In this document: piece after piece, positions 51,878 through 60,217 of the stretch | Position numbering within the stretch: the first letter of the stretch is position 1 | Layout of the letters: every line of letters starts with the position of its first letter | NCBI RefSeq assembly: GCF_008824185.1 | Contig: NZ_CP044423.1 | Location: forward strand, 68,501-132,500 | Source of the DNA: Paracoccus pantotrophus | GTDB taxonomy: Bacteria; Pseudomonadota; Alphaproteobacteria; Rhodobacterales; Rhodobacteraceae | Reading direction: 5' to 3' | Length of the DNA stretch: 64,000 nt | Notes under the pieces: model-generated | What the model was told of the DNA's origin: nothing | Databases searched by the model: none | What the model saw: the letters and a program-made list of their open reading frames with translations, nothing else | Position numbers and translations under genes: made by a program

Positions 51878-52537
51878 ATGCCCGAACTGATTTTCCCCGG
51901 TCCCGAAGGTCGTCTCGAGGGTCGTTATCACGCGCAAGCCGCCCCCGACGCCCCCATCGCCATCATCCTGCACCCGCATCCGCAATATGGCGGCACGATG
52001 AACAACCGGGTCGTTTACAATTTGCACTATGCCTTCCACCGCATGGGTTTCACCGTCATGCGGTTCAATTTCCGCGGCGTCGGCCGCAGCCAGGGCGAGT
52101 TCGACCAGGGCATCGGCGAGCTGTCGGATGCCGCCTCGGCGCTGGACTACCTGCAGGCGATGAACCCCAATTCCAAGCATTGCTGGGTCGCGGGCTTCAG
52201 CTTCGGCGCCTGGATCGGCATGCAGCTTCTGATGCGCCGCCCCGAGATCACCGGCTTCATCTCGGTCGCGCCGCCGGCGAACATGTATGATTTCTCGTTC
52301 CTTGCGCCCTGCCCGTCCTCGGGGCTGATCATCAACGGCACCGCCGACCGGGTGGCGCCGCCCAAGGACACCCATGCGCTGGTCGCCAAGCTGCGCGAGC
52401 AGAAGGGCATCACCATCACCCATGAGGAAATCGAGGGCGCGGACCATTTCTTCCGCGACGACGATATCCACATGAAGCCGATGATCGATACGGTGCAGGC
52501 CTATGTGCGCCGCCGCCTGACCGAGAACACCCGATAG
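51878..52537 (+). CDS. alpha/beta hydrolase of the YqiA/CocE-like small type
   Basis: The 219-residue protein begins PELIFPGPEGRLEGRYHAQA and has HPHPQYGGTMNNRVVYNLHY, the FRGVGRSQGEFDQGIGE loop, the nucleophile elbow AGFSFGAWIGMQLL (serine in G-F-S-F-G), the aspartate in LIINGTADRVAPPKDT and the histidine in IEGADHFFRDDD. This subgroup is common in proteobacteria with unknown substrate. The ATG at 51878 has AAAGGAAG upstream. It is divergent from iscR; the pair is a recurring arrangement in Rhodobacteraceae as I recall it. Confidence 0.87.
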   Translation: MPELIFPGPEGRLEGRYHAQAAPDAPIAIILHPHPQYGGTMNNRVVYNLHYAFHRMGFTVMRFNFRGVGRSQGEFDQGIGELSDAASALDYLQAMNPNSKHCWVAGFSFGAWIGMQLLMRRPEITGFISVAPPANMYDFSFLAPCPSSGLIINGTADRVAPPKDTHALVAKLREQKGITITHEEIEGADHFFRDDDIHMKPMIDTVQAYVRRRLTENTR

Positions 52538-52576
52538 GAAACCGGGCCGGTGCGGCCGGCCCCGGGGCTTTTTGCC

Positions 52577-53713
52577 ATGACCGACCTGACCCTGCGCTTT
52601 GCCTTCCTGACCGAGGCCTGTCGGCTGAAATCCGTCGAGCGGGCGAATGTGCTGATGGACCTGTCGCGGCCGGAAAACAGCGCCGAGCACAGCTGGCATG
52701 TGGCGCTTTACGCGCTGGTCTTCGGCGCCTCGGACCGCGCCATCGCCATGCTGCTGCTGCATGACCTGGTCGAGATCGACTGCGGCGACCATCCGATCCA
52801 CCTGGCCCATGACGCGGCTGCCGTGCAGGCGGCCGAGGCGGCGGCGGCGCGCCGGCTGTTCGGCATGCTGCCGGATGGCGAGGCATTGCTGGCGCTGTGG
52901 CGGGAGTTCGAGGCCGGCGAAAGCCCGGATGCCCGCATGGCCAAGCGCATGGACCATGTCCAGCCGCTGTTCCAGGTGCTTTGCGCGCCCGAGCCCCTGG
53001 CCGATCATGTCGCCATCGTGCGCGACAACATGGGTTCGGGCCGCGCCCGGCGGCTCTGGACGGAATGGCCCGAGGCGATGGAGGCGGCGCAGGCCCTGCT
53101 GGAGGGCCGCGCGCCCTGCGGCGAACTGGCGCAGCGCCTGGCCTTCCTGGCCGAGGCCGACCGGCTGAAATCGGTGCTGCGCGCCAGCCTGCTGTGCGAC
53201 GGTTCGCGGCGCGAGAACAGCGCCGAGCACAGCTGGCACCTGGCGCTTTACGCGCTGGTCATGGCGCCCCATGCCGGGGCAGGGGTGGATATCGGCCGGG
53301 TGATCCGCATGCTGCTGATCCATGACCTGGTCGAAATCGACACCGGCGACGTGCCGATCCATGCGCAGGGCGGCGGCGCCCATCACGGCGCGGCGCAATT
53401 GCAGGCCGAGGCCGAGGCGGCCGAGCGCATCTTTGGCCTGCTGCCCGCGGCGCAGGGGGCCGGGTTGCGCGCGCTCTGGGCCGAGTTCGAGGCGAACGAG
53501 ACCCCCGATGCGGTCTTTGCCAAGTCGCTGGACCGGGCGCAGCCGGTGATGCAGAACATCGCCTCGGGCGGCGGCACCTGGGCGGAATACCGCGTGACCT
53601 ATGAGCAGCTGGTCGAGCGCGTCGGCCTGCGCATCGAGCGCGGTGCGCCGGTGCTGTGGTCCTGGCTCAGCGAAAGTGCGCGGGTCTATTTTGCGACCGG
53701 CCCGGAGGGCTAG
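52577..53713 (+). CDS. tandem HD-domain hydrolase (HDDC2/YfbR-like), internally duplicated
   Basis: The 378-residue protein consists of two similar halves of about 185 residues. The first has RLKSVERANVLMDLSRPENS, AEHSWHVALYAL and LLLHDLVEIDCGDHPIH; the second has RLKSVLRASLLCDGSRRENS, AEHSWHLALYAL and LLIHDLVEIDTGDVPIH. Each carries the HD-domain histidine, HD pair, glutamate and later aspartate (MDHVQPLFQ, LDRAQPVMQ), so both may bind metal. Single-domain relatives are nucleoside 5'-monophosphate phosphohydrolases. The start at 52577 lacks a strong ribosome site. The 3' end overlaps the next, convergent gene by four bases (CTAG). Confidence 0.85.
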   Translation: MTDLTLRFAFLTEACRLKSVERANVLMDLSRPENSAEHSWHVALYALVFGASDRAIAMLLLHDLVEIDCGDHPIHLAHDAAAVQAAEAAAARRLFGMLPDGEALLALWREFEAGESPDARMAKRMDHVQPLFQVLCAPEPLADHVAIVRDNMGSGRARRLWTEWPEAMEAAQALLEGRAPCGELAQRLAFLAEADRLKSVLRASLLCDGSRRENSAEHSWHLALYALVMAPHAGAGVDIGRVIRMLLIHDLVEIDTGDVPIHAQGGGAHHGAAQLQAEAEAAERIFGLLPAAQGAGLRALWAEFEANETPDAVFAKSLDRAQPVMQNIASGGGTWAEYRVTYEQLVERVGLRIERGAPVLWSWLSESARVYFATGPEG

Positions 53714-54261
53714 GGTTTCCTGCGCCGGCTTGCCGCTTCGTGGTGCATGGTTTCGGCGGTGATCTCGATCAGGTGCGGTGGCTTCTCGCCTTCTGCGTCG
53801 GGGGTGTAGTCGCGCCAGGGCAGGTTGCGGTATTCGTCCAGGAACTCGATCCGGCAATCGGGCAAGGCGCGCTTGAGCGCGCAGGCCAGGAAGAAGCCGC
53901 GCAGGTTGATCGCCCGGTAATGGTTGAAGGGCGGGGCGGGCCAGTCCGCGACATGGTCATGGTCGAACCAGGCGTCCTCATGCGTCTCGTAGCAATCGGC
54001 CCAAAGCAGGCAACGCGCCGCCAGGCTGGCTGCAACCGGCAGCGCGGCGGCGCTTTCGGCAAGGCATCCCTCGTCGTCGCAAAGCCAGACGGCTTCGGCG
54101 GCGTAGTCGCCGAATACGCGCAAATGGAACGGCCGTTCCAGCGGCGCGAAACCGGGCGCGGCGCGTTCGGCGCGGATATCTGCCAGCGCCTTGCGCGCCT
54201 TGTGCCGCCATTCTGCGCGCGCAGCATGGTCGGCAGCATCATGAACGGCATACCACGGCAT
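53710..54261 (-). CDS. 183-residue protein of unknown function
   Basis: The protein begins MPWYAVHDAADHAARAEWRH and contains several conserved-looking aromatic/acidic segments (HLRVFGDYAAEAVWLCDDEG, WADCYETHEDAWFDHDHVAD, FNHYRAINLRGFFLACALKR), then a short basic end. No transmembrane helix or known catalytic motif is recognised. The ATG at 54261 has AAGGAAAGG upstream; the frame is open to 54330 but that part overlaps the icd promoter area. It is divergent from icd and convergent with the HD-domain gene, sharing the CTAG that serves as stop for both. Confidence 0.65.
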   Translation of the reverse strand: MPWYAVHDAADHAARAEWRHKARKALADIRAERAAPGFAPLERPFHLRVFGDYAAEAVWLCDDEGCLAESAAALPVAASLAARCLLWADCYETHEDAWFDHDHVADWPAPPFNHYRAINLRGFFLACALKRALPDCRIEFLDEYRNLPWRDYTPDAEGEKPPHLIEITAETMHHEAASRRRKP

Positions 54262-54332
54262 ACCGGCCTTTCCTTTCGCATTGAATGCCGCTATAGCGCC
54301 ACCGAGCCGAATCCTAATCGAAGGGACCACCC

Positions 54333-55547
54333 ATGTCGAAGATCAAGGTAGAGAACCCCGTCGTCGAACTCGACGGCGACGAGATGACCCGGATCATCTG
54401 GGACTTCATCAAGCAGAAGCTGATCCTGCCCTATCTGGACATCGACCTGAAATATTACGACCTGGGCATCGAGGAGCGCGACCGCACCTCGGACCAGATC
54501 ACCGTGGATGCGGCCGAGGCGATCAAGCAATACGGCGTCGGCGTGAAATGCGCCACCATCACCCCGGATGAGGCGCGGGTCGAGGAATTCGGCCTGAAGA
54601 AGATGTGGAAATCGCCCAACGGCACCATCCGCAACATCCTGGGCGGCGTGATCTTCCGCGAGCCGATCATCTGCAAGAACGTGCCGCGGCTGGTCCCCGG
54701 CTGGACCCAGCCCATCGTCGTCGGCCGCCACGCCTTCGGCGACCAGTACAAGGCCACCGATTTCCGCTTCCCGGGCAAGGGCAAGCTGACGATCAAGTTC
54801 GTCGGCGAGGATGGCGAGACCATCGAGCACGAGGTCTATCAGGCCCCCGGCGCCGGCGTCGCCATGGCGATGTACAACCTCGACCAGTCGATCATCGACT
54901 TCGCCCGCGCCTCGATGAACTACGGGCTGAACCGCGGCTATCCGGTCTATCTCTCGACCAAGAACACCATCCTGAAAGCCTATGACGGCCGCTTCAAGGA
55001 TCTGTTCCAGAAGGTCTACGAGGAAGAGTTCGAGGCCGAGTTCAAGAAGAAGGGCATCCATTACGAGCATCGCCTGATCGACGACATGGTCGCCTCGGCG
55101 ATGAAATGGTCGGGCGGCTATGTCTGGGCCTGCAAGAACTACGACGGCGACGTGCAGTCGGACACCGTCGCGCAGGGCTTCGGCTCGCTGGGCCTGATGA
55201 CCTCGGTGCTGATGACGCCGGACGGGAAGATCGTCGAGTCCGAGGCCGCGCATGGCACGGTGACGCGCCACTATCGCGAGCACCAGAAGGGCAACCAGAC
55301 CTCGACCAACTCGATCGCTTCGATCTTCGCCTGGACCGGCGGCCTCAAGCACCGCGCCAAGCTGGACGACAACGCGGCGCTGAAGAACTTTGCCGAGACG
55401 CTGGAGCGCGTGACCGTGCAGGCGGTCGAGGACGGCTATATGACCAAGGACCTGGCGCTGCTGGTCGGTCCCGACCAGAAATGGCTGACCACCATGGGCT
55501 ATCTGGAAAAGGTCGACGAATACCTGAACAAGGCGCTGGCGGGCTGA
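54333..55547 (+). CDS. icd: isocitrate dehydrogenase (NADP+), monofunctional dimeric type
   Basis: This TCA-cycle enzyme oxidises isocitrate to 2-oxoglutarate. The 404-residue protein is of the eukaryote-like type II family common in alphaproteobacteria: NPVVELDGDEMTRIIWDFIK at the start, VKCATITPDEARVEEFGLKK, the isocitrate-binding SPNGTIRNILGG, the tyrosine/lysine region around DDMVASAMKWSGGYVWACKN, the metal aspartates in DGDVQSDTVAQGFGSLGLMT and the NADP-binding EAAHGTVTRHYREHQKGNQT. A strong intrinsic terminator follows. Confidence 0.97.
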   Translation: MSKIKVENPVVELDGDEMTRIIWDFIKQKLILPYLDIDLKYYDLGIEERDRTSDQITVDAAEAIKQYGVGVKCATITPDEARVEEFGLKKMWKSPNGTIRNILGGVIFREPIICKNVPRLVPGWTQPIVVGRHAFGDQYKATDFRFPGKGKLTIKFVGEDGETIEHEVYQAPGAGVAMAMYNLDQSIIDFARASMNYGLNRGYPVYLSTKNTILKAYDGRFKDLFQKVYEEEFEAEFKKKGIHYEHRLIDDMVASAMKWSGGYVWACKNYDGDVQSDTVAQGFGSLGLMTSVLMTPDGKIVESEAAHGTVTRHYREHQKGNQTSTNSIASIFAWTGGLKHRAKLDDNAALKNFAETLERVTVQAVEDGYMTKDLALLVGPDQKWLTTMGYLEKVDEYLNKALAG

Positions 55548-55568
55548 TCCGTCGCGCAGGATTGCGAA

Positions 55569-55595
55569 GGGCCGGGGGGGAACCCCGGCCCTTTT
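55569..55595 (+). terminator. rho-independent terminator of icd
   Basis: A perfect nine-base stem (gggccgggg, 55569-55577; ccccggccc, 55583-55591) is followed by TTTT. It begins 22 bp after the icd stop. Confidence 0.85.
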
Positions 55596-55614
55596 CGCTT
55601 GCGGTGTTGCCTTT

Positions 55615-55636
55615 GGGTATTTGTGAAACGGTGAAG
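55615..55636 (+). repeat. core copy of the dispersed GGGTATTTG repeat
   Basis: GGGTATTTGTGAAACGGTGA then AG follows the icd terminator. The remaining 150 bp before purQ show no gene and no clear promoter. Confidence 0.6.
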
Positions 55637-55792
55637 CCGCCGGGTGATGCGCGTCGGGTGCGGGGGCGCGGCGCTTGTCGCGCGTTTTTGAGCATTCGGG
55701 GAACCAAGAAGTCCTGCGTGCCGCGCAAAGCGGCTTAACATGCGACGCTGCTTGGAGTATGGGGGCGCGAGGCATTATCCCGGAGGCCCGCC

Positions 55793-56461
55793 ATGAAAGC
55801 TGCCGTCATCACCTTTCCCGGATCGAATTGCGACCGCGACCTGGCCGTTGCGTTGCAGCAGGCGGGGGCCGAGGTCGCGCGGGTCTGGCACAAGGACGAG
55901 GCGCTGCCGGCGGGCATCGATCTGGTCGCGGTGCCGGGCGGGTTTTCCTTTGGCGACTACCTGCGCTGCGGCGCCATCGCCGCGCATTCGCCCATTGCCG
56001 GCGCGATCAAGGCCCATGCGGCGCGCGGCGGCTATGTGCTGGGCATCTGCAACGGCTTCCAGGTGCTGACCGAGCTGAACCTGCTGCCCGGTGCCCTGAT
56101 GCGCAATGCCGGCCTGCGGTTCCTGTGCCGCGAGACGGTGCTGCGAGTCGCGACCGCGGCCAGCCCCTTCACCGCCGCCTATCGGGCGGGCGAGGAGATC
56201 CGGGTGCCGGTCGCCCATCACGACGGCAATTACCAGATCGACGCCGAGGGGCTGGCGGCGCTGAAGGACCAGGACCGCATCGCCTTTGCCTATGCGCCCG
56301 GCATCAACGGCTCGGTCGAGGACATCGCCGGGGTGCTGTCCGAGAACCGCCGGGTGCTGGGCATGATGCCCCATCCCGAGCGCGCGGCCGATCCGGCACA
56401 TGGCGGCACCGATGGCGCGAGGCTTTTTGCCTCGCTGATGCAGGAGCTTGTCGCGGCCTGA
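55793..56461 (+). CDS. purQ: phosphoribosylformylglycinamidine synthase subunit PurQ
   Basis: PurQ is the glutaminase subunit that supplies ammonia to PurL in the fourth step of purine synthesis. The 222-residue class I glutamine amidotransferase has the start AAVITFPGSNCDRDLAVALQ, the nucleophile cysteine in YVLGICNGFQVLTELNLLPG and the His/Glu pair in VLGMMPHPERAADP. It is complete. The partner purS, often adjacent, is not in this window, and the next gene downstream is an unrelated sensor kinase 64 bp away. Confidence 0.95.
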   Translation: MKAAVITFPGSNCDRDLAVALQQAGAEVARVWHKDEALPAGIDLVAVPGGFSFGDYLRCGAIAAHSPIAGAIKAHAARGGYVLGICNGFQVLTELNLLPGALMRNAGLRFLCRETVLRVATAASPFTAAYRAGEEIRVPVAHHDGNYQIDAEGLAALKDQDRIAFAYAPGINGSVEDIAGVLSENRRVLGMMPHPERAADPAHGGTDGARLFASLMQELVAA

Positions 56462-56525
56462 CTTGAGCGGCACTCTTTCGCGCACTAGACTGCATCGACC
56501 CTTACAAGGGCGGTGCCGGAGGCTC

Positions 56526-58319
56526 ATGCGAGAGGAAGACAATTCCATCGGGTTCCCGGAGGGCAGGACGGGCCTGACCAGCCGTTGGGGCCTGCGCGGC
56601 GTGATCGCCGTGCTGCTGGTCGTGGCCGCGGGCACGATCTGGTTCACCAATGCCTGGCTGACCGCGCGGTTTTCCGAAACGACGCGGGTGCGCACCGAGC
56701 TGCGCTCGGCGCTTTATACCGGGAACCTTTTGTCGGAATTGCAGCGCACCTCGGTGGTGCCCCTGCTCTTGGCGCGCGATCCTGCGCTGATCTCGGCCCT
56801 GTCGGGCAATGATTTCTCGGGCACCTCGGCGCGGCTGATCTCGGCCCAGAAGGAGATCGCGGCGGCCTCGATCAAGCTCCTGGACGCCTCGGGACGGGTG
56901 GTGGGTTCGACCGACCGCAACCTGATCGGCACCAATTACGTGCAGGAGCCGTTCTTTGTCGAGGCGCTGCGTTCCAGGGACACGGTGTTCACCGTCTCGC
57001 CCTCGCCGCAGGGGGCCTATGAGTTCACCTATTCCCGCACCGTCATGTCGGACGGGCGCACGCTGGGCGTGGTGGTGGTGGGCGCCGACCTGACGCGGCT
57101 GGTGCGGTCATGGGCCGGGATCTCGGATGCGATCGCGGTCACGGACAGCGAGGGGCAGATCATCCTGTCGACCGAGCCGCGCTGGCGCGGGCTGACCCTG
57201 CCCGAGGCGCTGGCGGTGCGCTCGGCCCCCTCGGCCATCGCGCGGGCCTTCCAGGTCACGGCGGATTGGGCGGCGACGCCGGCCGATGCCTATGTGCAGG
57301 GCCGCGCGGTGATGCAGTCGGAAACCCGCATCCCCTTCCGCGGCTGGAAGATGATCGCCTTCACCACCTACGAGTCGGTGCGCGAGCGGGTGAATGCGGT
57401 GCTGGCCATGGTCATCATGGGCTTTGCCATCCTGCTGGCGGCGGTGTTCTATCTGCTGTCGCGGCGGGCGCGGGTCGAATCGGCGGCCTGGATGCGCGAA
57501 TCGGCCGATCTGCGGGCGCTGAACCAGCGCCTGACCCGCGAGATCGCCGAACGCGAGCGGATGCAGAAGGAACTGCGCGTGGCCGAGCAGACCGTTCAGC
57601 AATCCAGCAAGCTGGCGGCCCTGGGCGAGATGTCGGCGGGCGTCAGCCACGAGCTGAACCAGCCGCTGGCGGCGATGAAGACCTATCTGGCCGGGGCGCG
57701 GCTTCTGTTGCAGCGCGGCCGGGCCGAGGAGGCGCTGTCGAGCTTCCAGCGCATCGACGACCTGGTCGAGCGCATGGGCGCCATCACCCGGCAGCTGAAA
57801 TCCTATGCCAGAAAGGGCGGCGAGGCCTTCGAGCCGGTCGACCTGCGCGCCGCGCTGTCGAGCGCGCTGGTGATGATGGAGCCGCAGCTGCGAAGCCGCA
57901 CCATCCGTCTGCAGCGCAACATCCCGCGCTATCCGGTCATGGTCTATTGCGACCGCATCCGGCTGGAGCAGATCATCATCAACCTGCTGCGCAACGCGGT
58001 CGATGCGATCAGGGGCATGCGCGACCCGGCGATCGAGATCACGGTCAGCGCCGGCTCTCACGCATTCTTGTCCGTGCGCGATAACGGTCCGGGTGTATCG
58101 GACCTGGAAAATCTGTTTGAACCCTTCTTCACCACGAAGAAACCCGGAGAGGGGACCGGCCTCGGGCTGGCGATCTCATCCGGGATCGCGGCCGATTTCG
58201 GGGGGCGTCTGACGGCGCATAACGCCTCGGACGAAGGGGGCAGGGGCGCCGTGTTCGAGCTTGAGCTGCCGCTGCACGATCCCGGCCACAAGGCCGGGAC
58301 GCGGTTGGCGGCGGAATGA
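56526..58319 (+). CDS. DctB-like sensor histidine kinase
   Basis: The 597-residue protein has an N-terminal transmembrane helix (VIAVLLVVAAGTIWFTNAWL, about residues 26-45) and a periplasmic double-Cache region with ASGRVVGSTDRNLIGTNYVQ. A second helix follows (AMVIMGFAILLAAVFYLLSR, about 295-315), then a coiled segment and the kinase core. The H-box is LGEMSAGVSHELNQPLAAMK, the N-box IIINLLRNAVDAI, G1 is VRDNGPGVSD and G2 GEGTGLGLAISSGIAADF. This is the layout of DctB, the C4-dicarboxylate sensor. It lies 19 bp before its response regulator. No dctP/dctM transporter genes are nearby, so the signal is uncertain. Confidence 0.88.
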   Translation: MREEDNSIGFPEGRTGLTSRWGLRGVIAVLLVVAAGTIWFTNAWLTARFSETTRVRTELRSALYTGNLLSELQRTSVVPLLLARDPALISALSGNDFSGTSARLISAQKEIAAASIKLLDASGRVVGSTDRNLIGTNYVQEPFFVEALRSRDTVFTVSPSPQGAYEFTYSRTVMSDGRTLGVVVVGADLTRLVRSWAGISDAIAVTDSEGQIILSTEPRWRGLTLPEALAVRSAPSAIARAFQVTADWAATPADAYVQGRAVMQSETRIPFRGWKMIAFTTYESVRERVNAVLAMVIMGFAILLAAVFYLLSRRARVESAAWMRESADLRALNQRLTREIAERERMQKELRVAEQTVQQSSKLAALGEMSAGVSHELNQPLAAMKTYLAGARLLLQRGRAEEALSSFQRIDDLVERMGAITRQLKSYARKGGEAFEPVDLRAALSSALVMMEPQLRSRTIRLQRNIPRYPVMVYCDRIRLEQIIINLLRNAVDAIRGMRDPAIEITVSAGSHAFLSVRDNGPGVSDLENLFEPFFTTKKPGEGTGLGLAISSGIAADFGGRLTAHNASDEGGRGAVFELELPLHDPGHKAGTRLAAE

Positions 58320-58338
58320 AGAAAAGAGGTAAAGGCCC

Positions 58339-59664
58339 ATGAGCCGCACTTTGAAGATAGCCGTCGTGGACGATGAACCGGACATGCGCGAATCCATCAG
58401 CCAGTGGCTGGCGCTGTCGGGCTTCGACGCCGAGACCTTCGCCACCGCCGAGGAGGCGCTGAAGGTGATCGGTGCCGACTGGCCGGGGGTGGTGGTTTCC
58501 GACATCCGCATGCCGGGCATGGACGGGATGGCATTTCTCAAGCGGTTGATGGGCATCGATTCGGGCCTGCCGGTCATCATGATCACCGGCCATGGCGACG
58601 TGCCGATGGCGGTCGAGGCCATGCGCATCGGCGCCATGGATTTCATGGAAAAGCCCTTCAACCCCGAGCGGCTGACCGAACTGGTCAAGAAGGCGACCCA
58701 GGCCCGGCGGCTGACGCTGGACAACCGCGCGCTGCGCCGCGACCTCAGCGAAGGCCAGCAGGTCATGTCCAAGCTGATCGGGTCGAGCCCGGTCATGGAC
58801 CGGCTGCGCGAGGACATCCTGGACCTGGGCCAGGCCGACGGCCATGTGCTGATCGACGGCGAGACCGGCACCGGCAAGACGCTGGTGGCGCATGCGCTGC
58901 ATGCGGTGGGGCCGCGCGCCTCGAAGAAATTCGTGCCGATCTCTTGCGCGGCCTATAGCGACGAGGTGCTGTCGGCCAAGCTGTTCGGCCCGGTCGAGAG
59001 CGGGCTGCCCGCGGTCGAGGAGGCCCGCGGCGGCACGCTGTGCCTGGAGGATATCGAGGCGCTGTCCGATCCGCTGCAAGCGCGGCTGCTGGCCTTTATC
59101 GCCGAGCAGGGCAGCCCGGCCGAGACGCGGATCATCGCCATTTCCAATGCCCGCGGCGAGGGGCGCCGGGCCGAGGATTCGTTGCGCCCCGACTTGTTCT
59201 ATCGCCTGACCGCGCTGAAGATCACCCTGCCGCCGCTGCGGTCGCGCGGCGAGGACATCCTGACGCTCTTCACCCGCATGACCGAGCAATTCGCCGAGGA
59301 ATACGGCTGCGAGCCGCCGCAGGTGACGGCGCAGGAGGCGGCGCAGCTGTTGCAGGCGCCCTGGCCGGGCAATGTGCGCCAGCTGATCAACGTGGCCGAG
59401 CGGGCCGTGTTGCAGAACCGCCGCGGCTCGGGCTCGATCGCCTCGCTTCTCATGGCCGATGGTGAGGATACGCAGGAGGCGACGACGACCGAGGGCAAGC
59501 CGCTCAAGGAATATGTCGAGAGCTTCGAAAAGATGTTGATCGACAATACCATGCGCCGCCACAAGGGCAGCATCGCCGCGGTCATGGACGAGCTTTGCCT
59601 GCCGCGGCGGACGCTGAACGAGAAGATGGCGAAATACGGGCTGAGCCGCAGCGATTACCTGTGA
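58339..59664 (+). CDS. DctD-like NtrC-family response regulator lacking the GAFTGA motif
   Basis: The 441-residue protein has a receiver domain (phospho-acceptor in VVVSDIRMPGMDGMAFLKRL, residues 1-120), an AAA+ domain (about 145-370) and a Fis-type helix-turn-helix (HKGSIAAVMDELCLPRRTLN). Walker A is GETGTGKT and the Walker B region is GGTLCLEDIEAL, where the usual D-E order is E-D. The segment that should hold the sigma-54 contact loop GAFTGA reads AKLFGPVESGLPAVEEARGG, so the loop is missing. It is therefore unlikely to open sigma-54 promoters and may act with the housekeeping sigma, as the GAFTGA-less NtrC of Rhodobacter does. It pairs with the DctB-like kinase upstream. Confidence 0.88.
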   Translation: MSRTLKIAVVDDEPDMRESISQWLALSGFDAETFATAEEALKVIGADWPGVVVSDIRMPGMDGMAFLKRLMGIDSGLPVIMITGHGDVPMAVEAMRIGAMDFMEKPFNPERLTELVKKATQARRLTLDNRALRRDLSEGQQVMSKLIGSSPVMDRLREDILDLGQADGHVLIDGETGTGKTLVAHALHAVGPRASKKFVPISCAAYSDEVLSAKLFGPVESGLPAVEEARGGTLCLEDIEALSDPLQARLLAFIAEQGSPAETRIIAISNARGEGRRAEDSLRPDLFYRLTALKITLPPLRSRGEDILTLFTRMTEQFAEEYGCEPPQVTAQEAAQLLQAPWPGNVRQLINVAERAVLQNRRGSGSIASLLMADGEDTQEATTTEGKPLKEYVESFEKMLIDNTMRRHKGSIAAVMDELCLPRRTLNEKMAKYGLSRSDYL

Positions 59665-59692
59665 GCGGCACGCCTCTGGCCCGGCCAGGTAT

Positions 59693-59716
59693 GGGTATTT
59701 GGGGAACGGAGAAATA
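59693..59716 (+). repeat. core copy of the dispersed GGGTATTTG repeat
   Basis: GGGTATTTGGGGAACGGAGA then AATA lies 29 bp after the stop of the DctD-like gene. Downstream, ccggggatttgcc (59735-59750) and its near complement ggcaaatcccgg (59793-59806) could form a further hairpin in the 550-bp space before rne. Confidence 0.65.
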
Positions 59717-59825
59717 GCCGGGGCGCGGGATCCGGCCCGGGGATTTGCCCGCCGCGGCGCGCCCCTGCCGGCGGCCGGGCGGGATGGGCGGATCGGCAAA
59801 TCCCGGCGCCTTGTCCAAAAACAGA

Positions 59826-59855
59826 TTGTAACGGCGCGCCCTTCCCCGCTATCTT
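59826..59855 (+). promoter_or_regulatory. possible rne promoter with long 5' leader
   Basis: TTGTAA (59826-59831) and TATCTT (59850-59855), 18 bp apart, form a plausible housekeeping promoter. It would give an rne leader of roughly 350 nt. The leader contains a palindrome caaccaatggttg near 59878 and no gene. Long structured leaders allow RNase E to control its own mRNA in other bacteria. Confidence 0.35.
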
Positions 59856-60217
59856 GCCCCTGTAGGGTGGGCGCCACAACCAATGGTTGCTCGACCTCGC
59901 CAGTTTCGCAGCGCGCCAGCCAGCCGCGACACCTGAAAAGTGCCGGTGGTGCCACGCGCGGAAAATCCTGCCCATGCCCCCAGGGGGCCTCTGGGCGACC
60001 GTAGATCGCAGCCCCGACCGCGCGAGCGGGATGGGCCAAGAAAGGTAAACAGACGCGATGGATCGCGCAGTGCAGCTTGATAGGCAACGGTGGCAGGGGA
60101 GTTCTCCGGCCGCCGCGATTGCTGCTGGCGGTGCGGCTTTCGCTGTCCTCTCATGCGGCAGCCGAACCTTGCCCCCGCCTGTGTGCGGGCCGGTCCGGCG
60201 GCCCGAAAGACGGAAAC

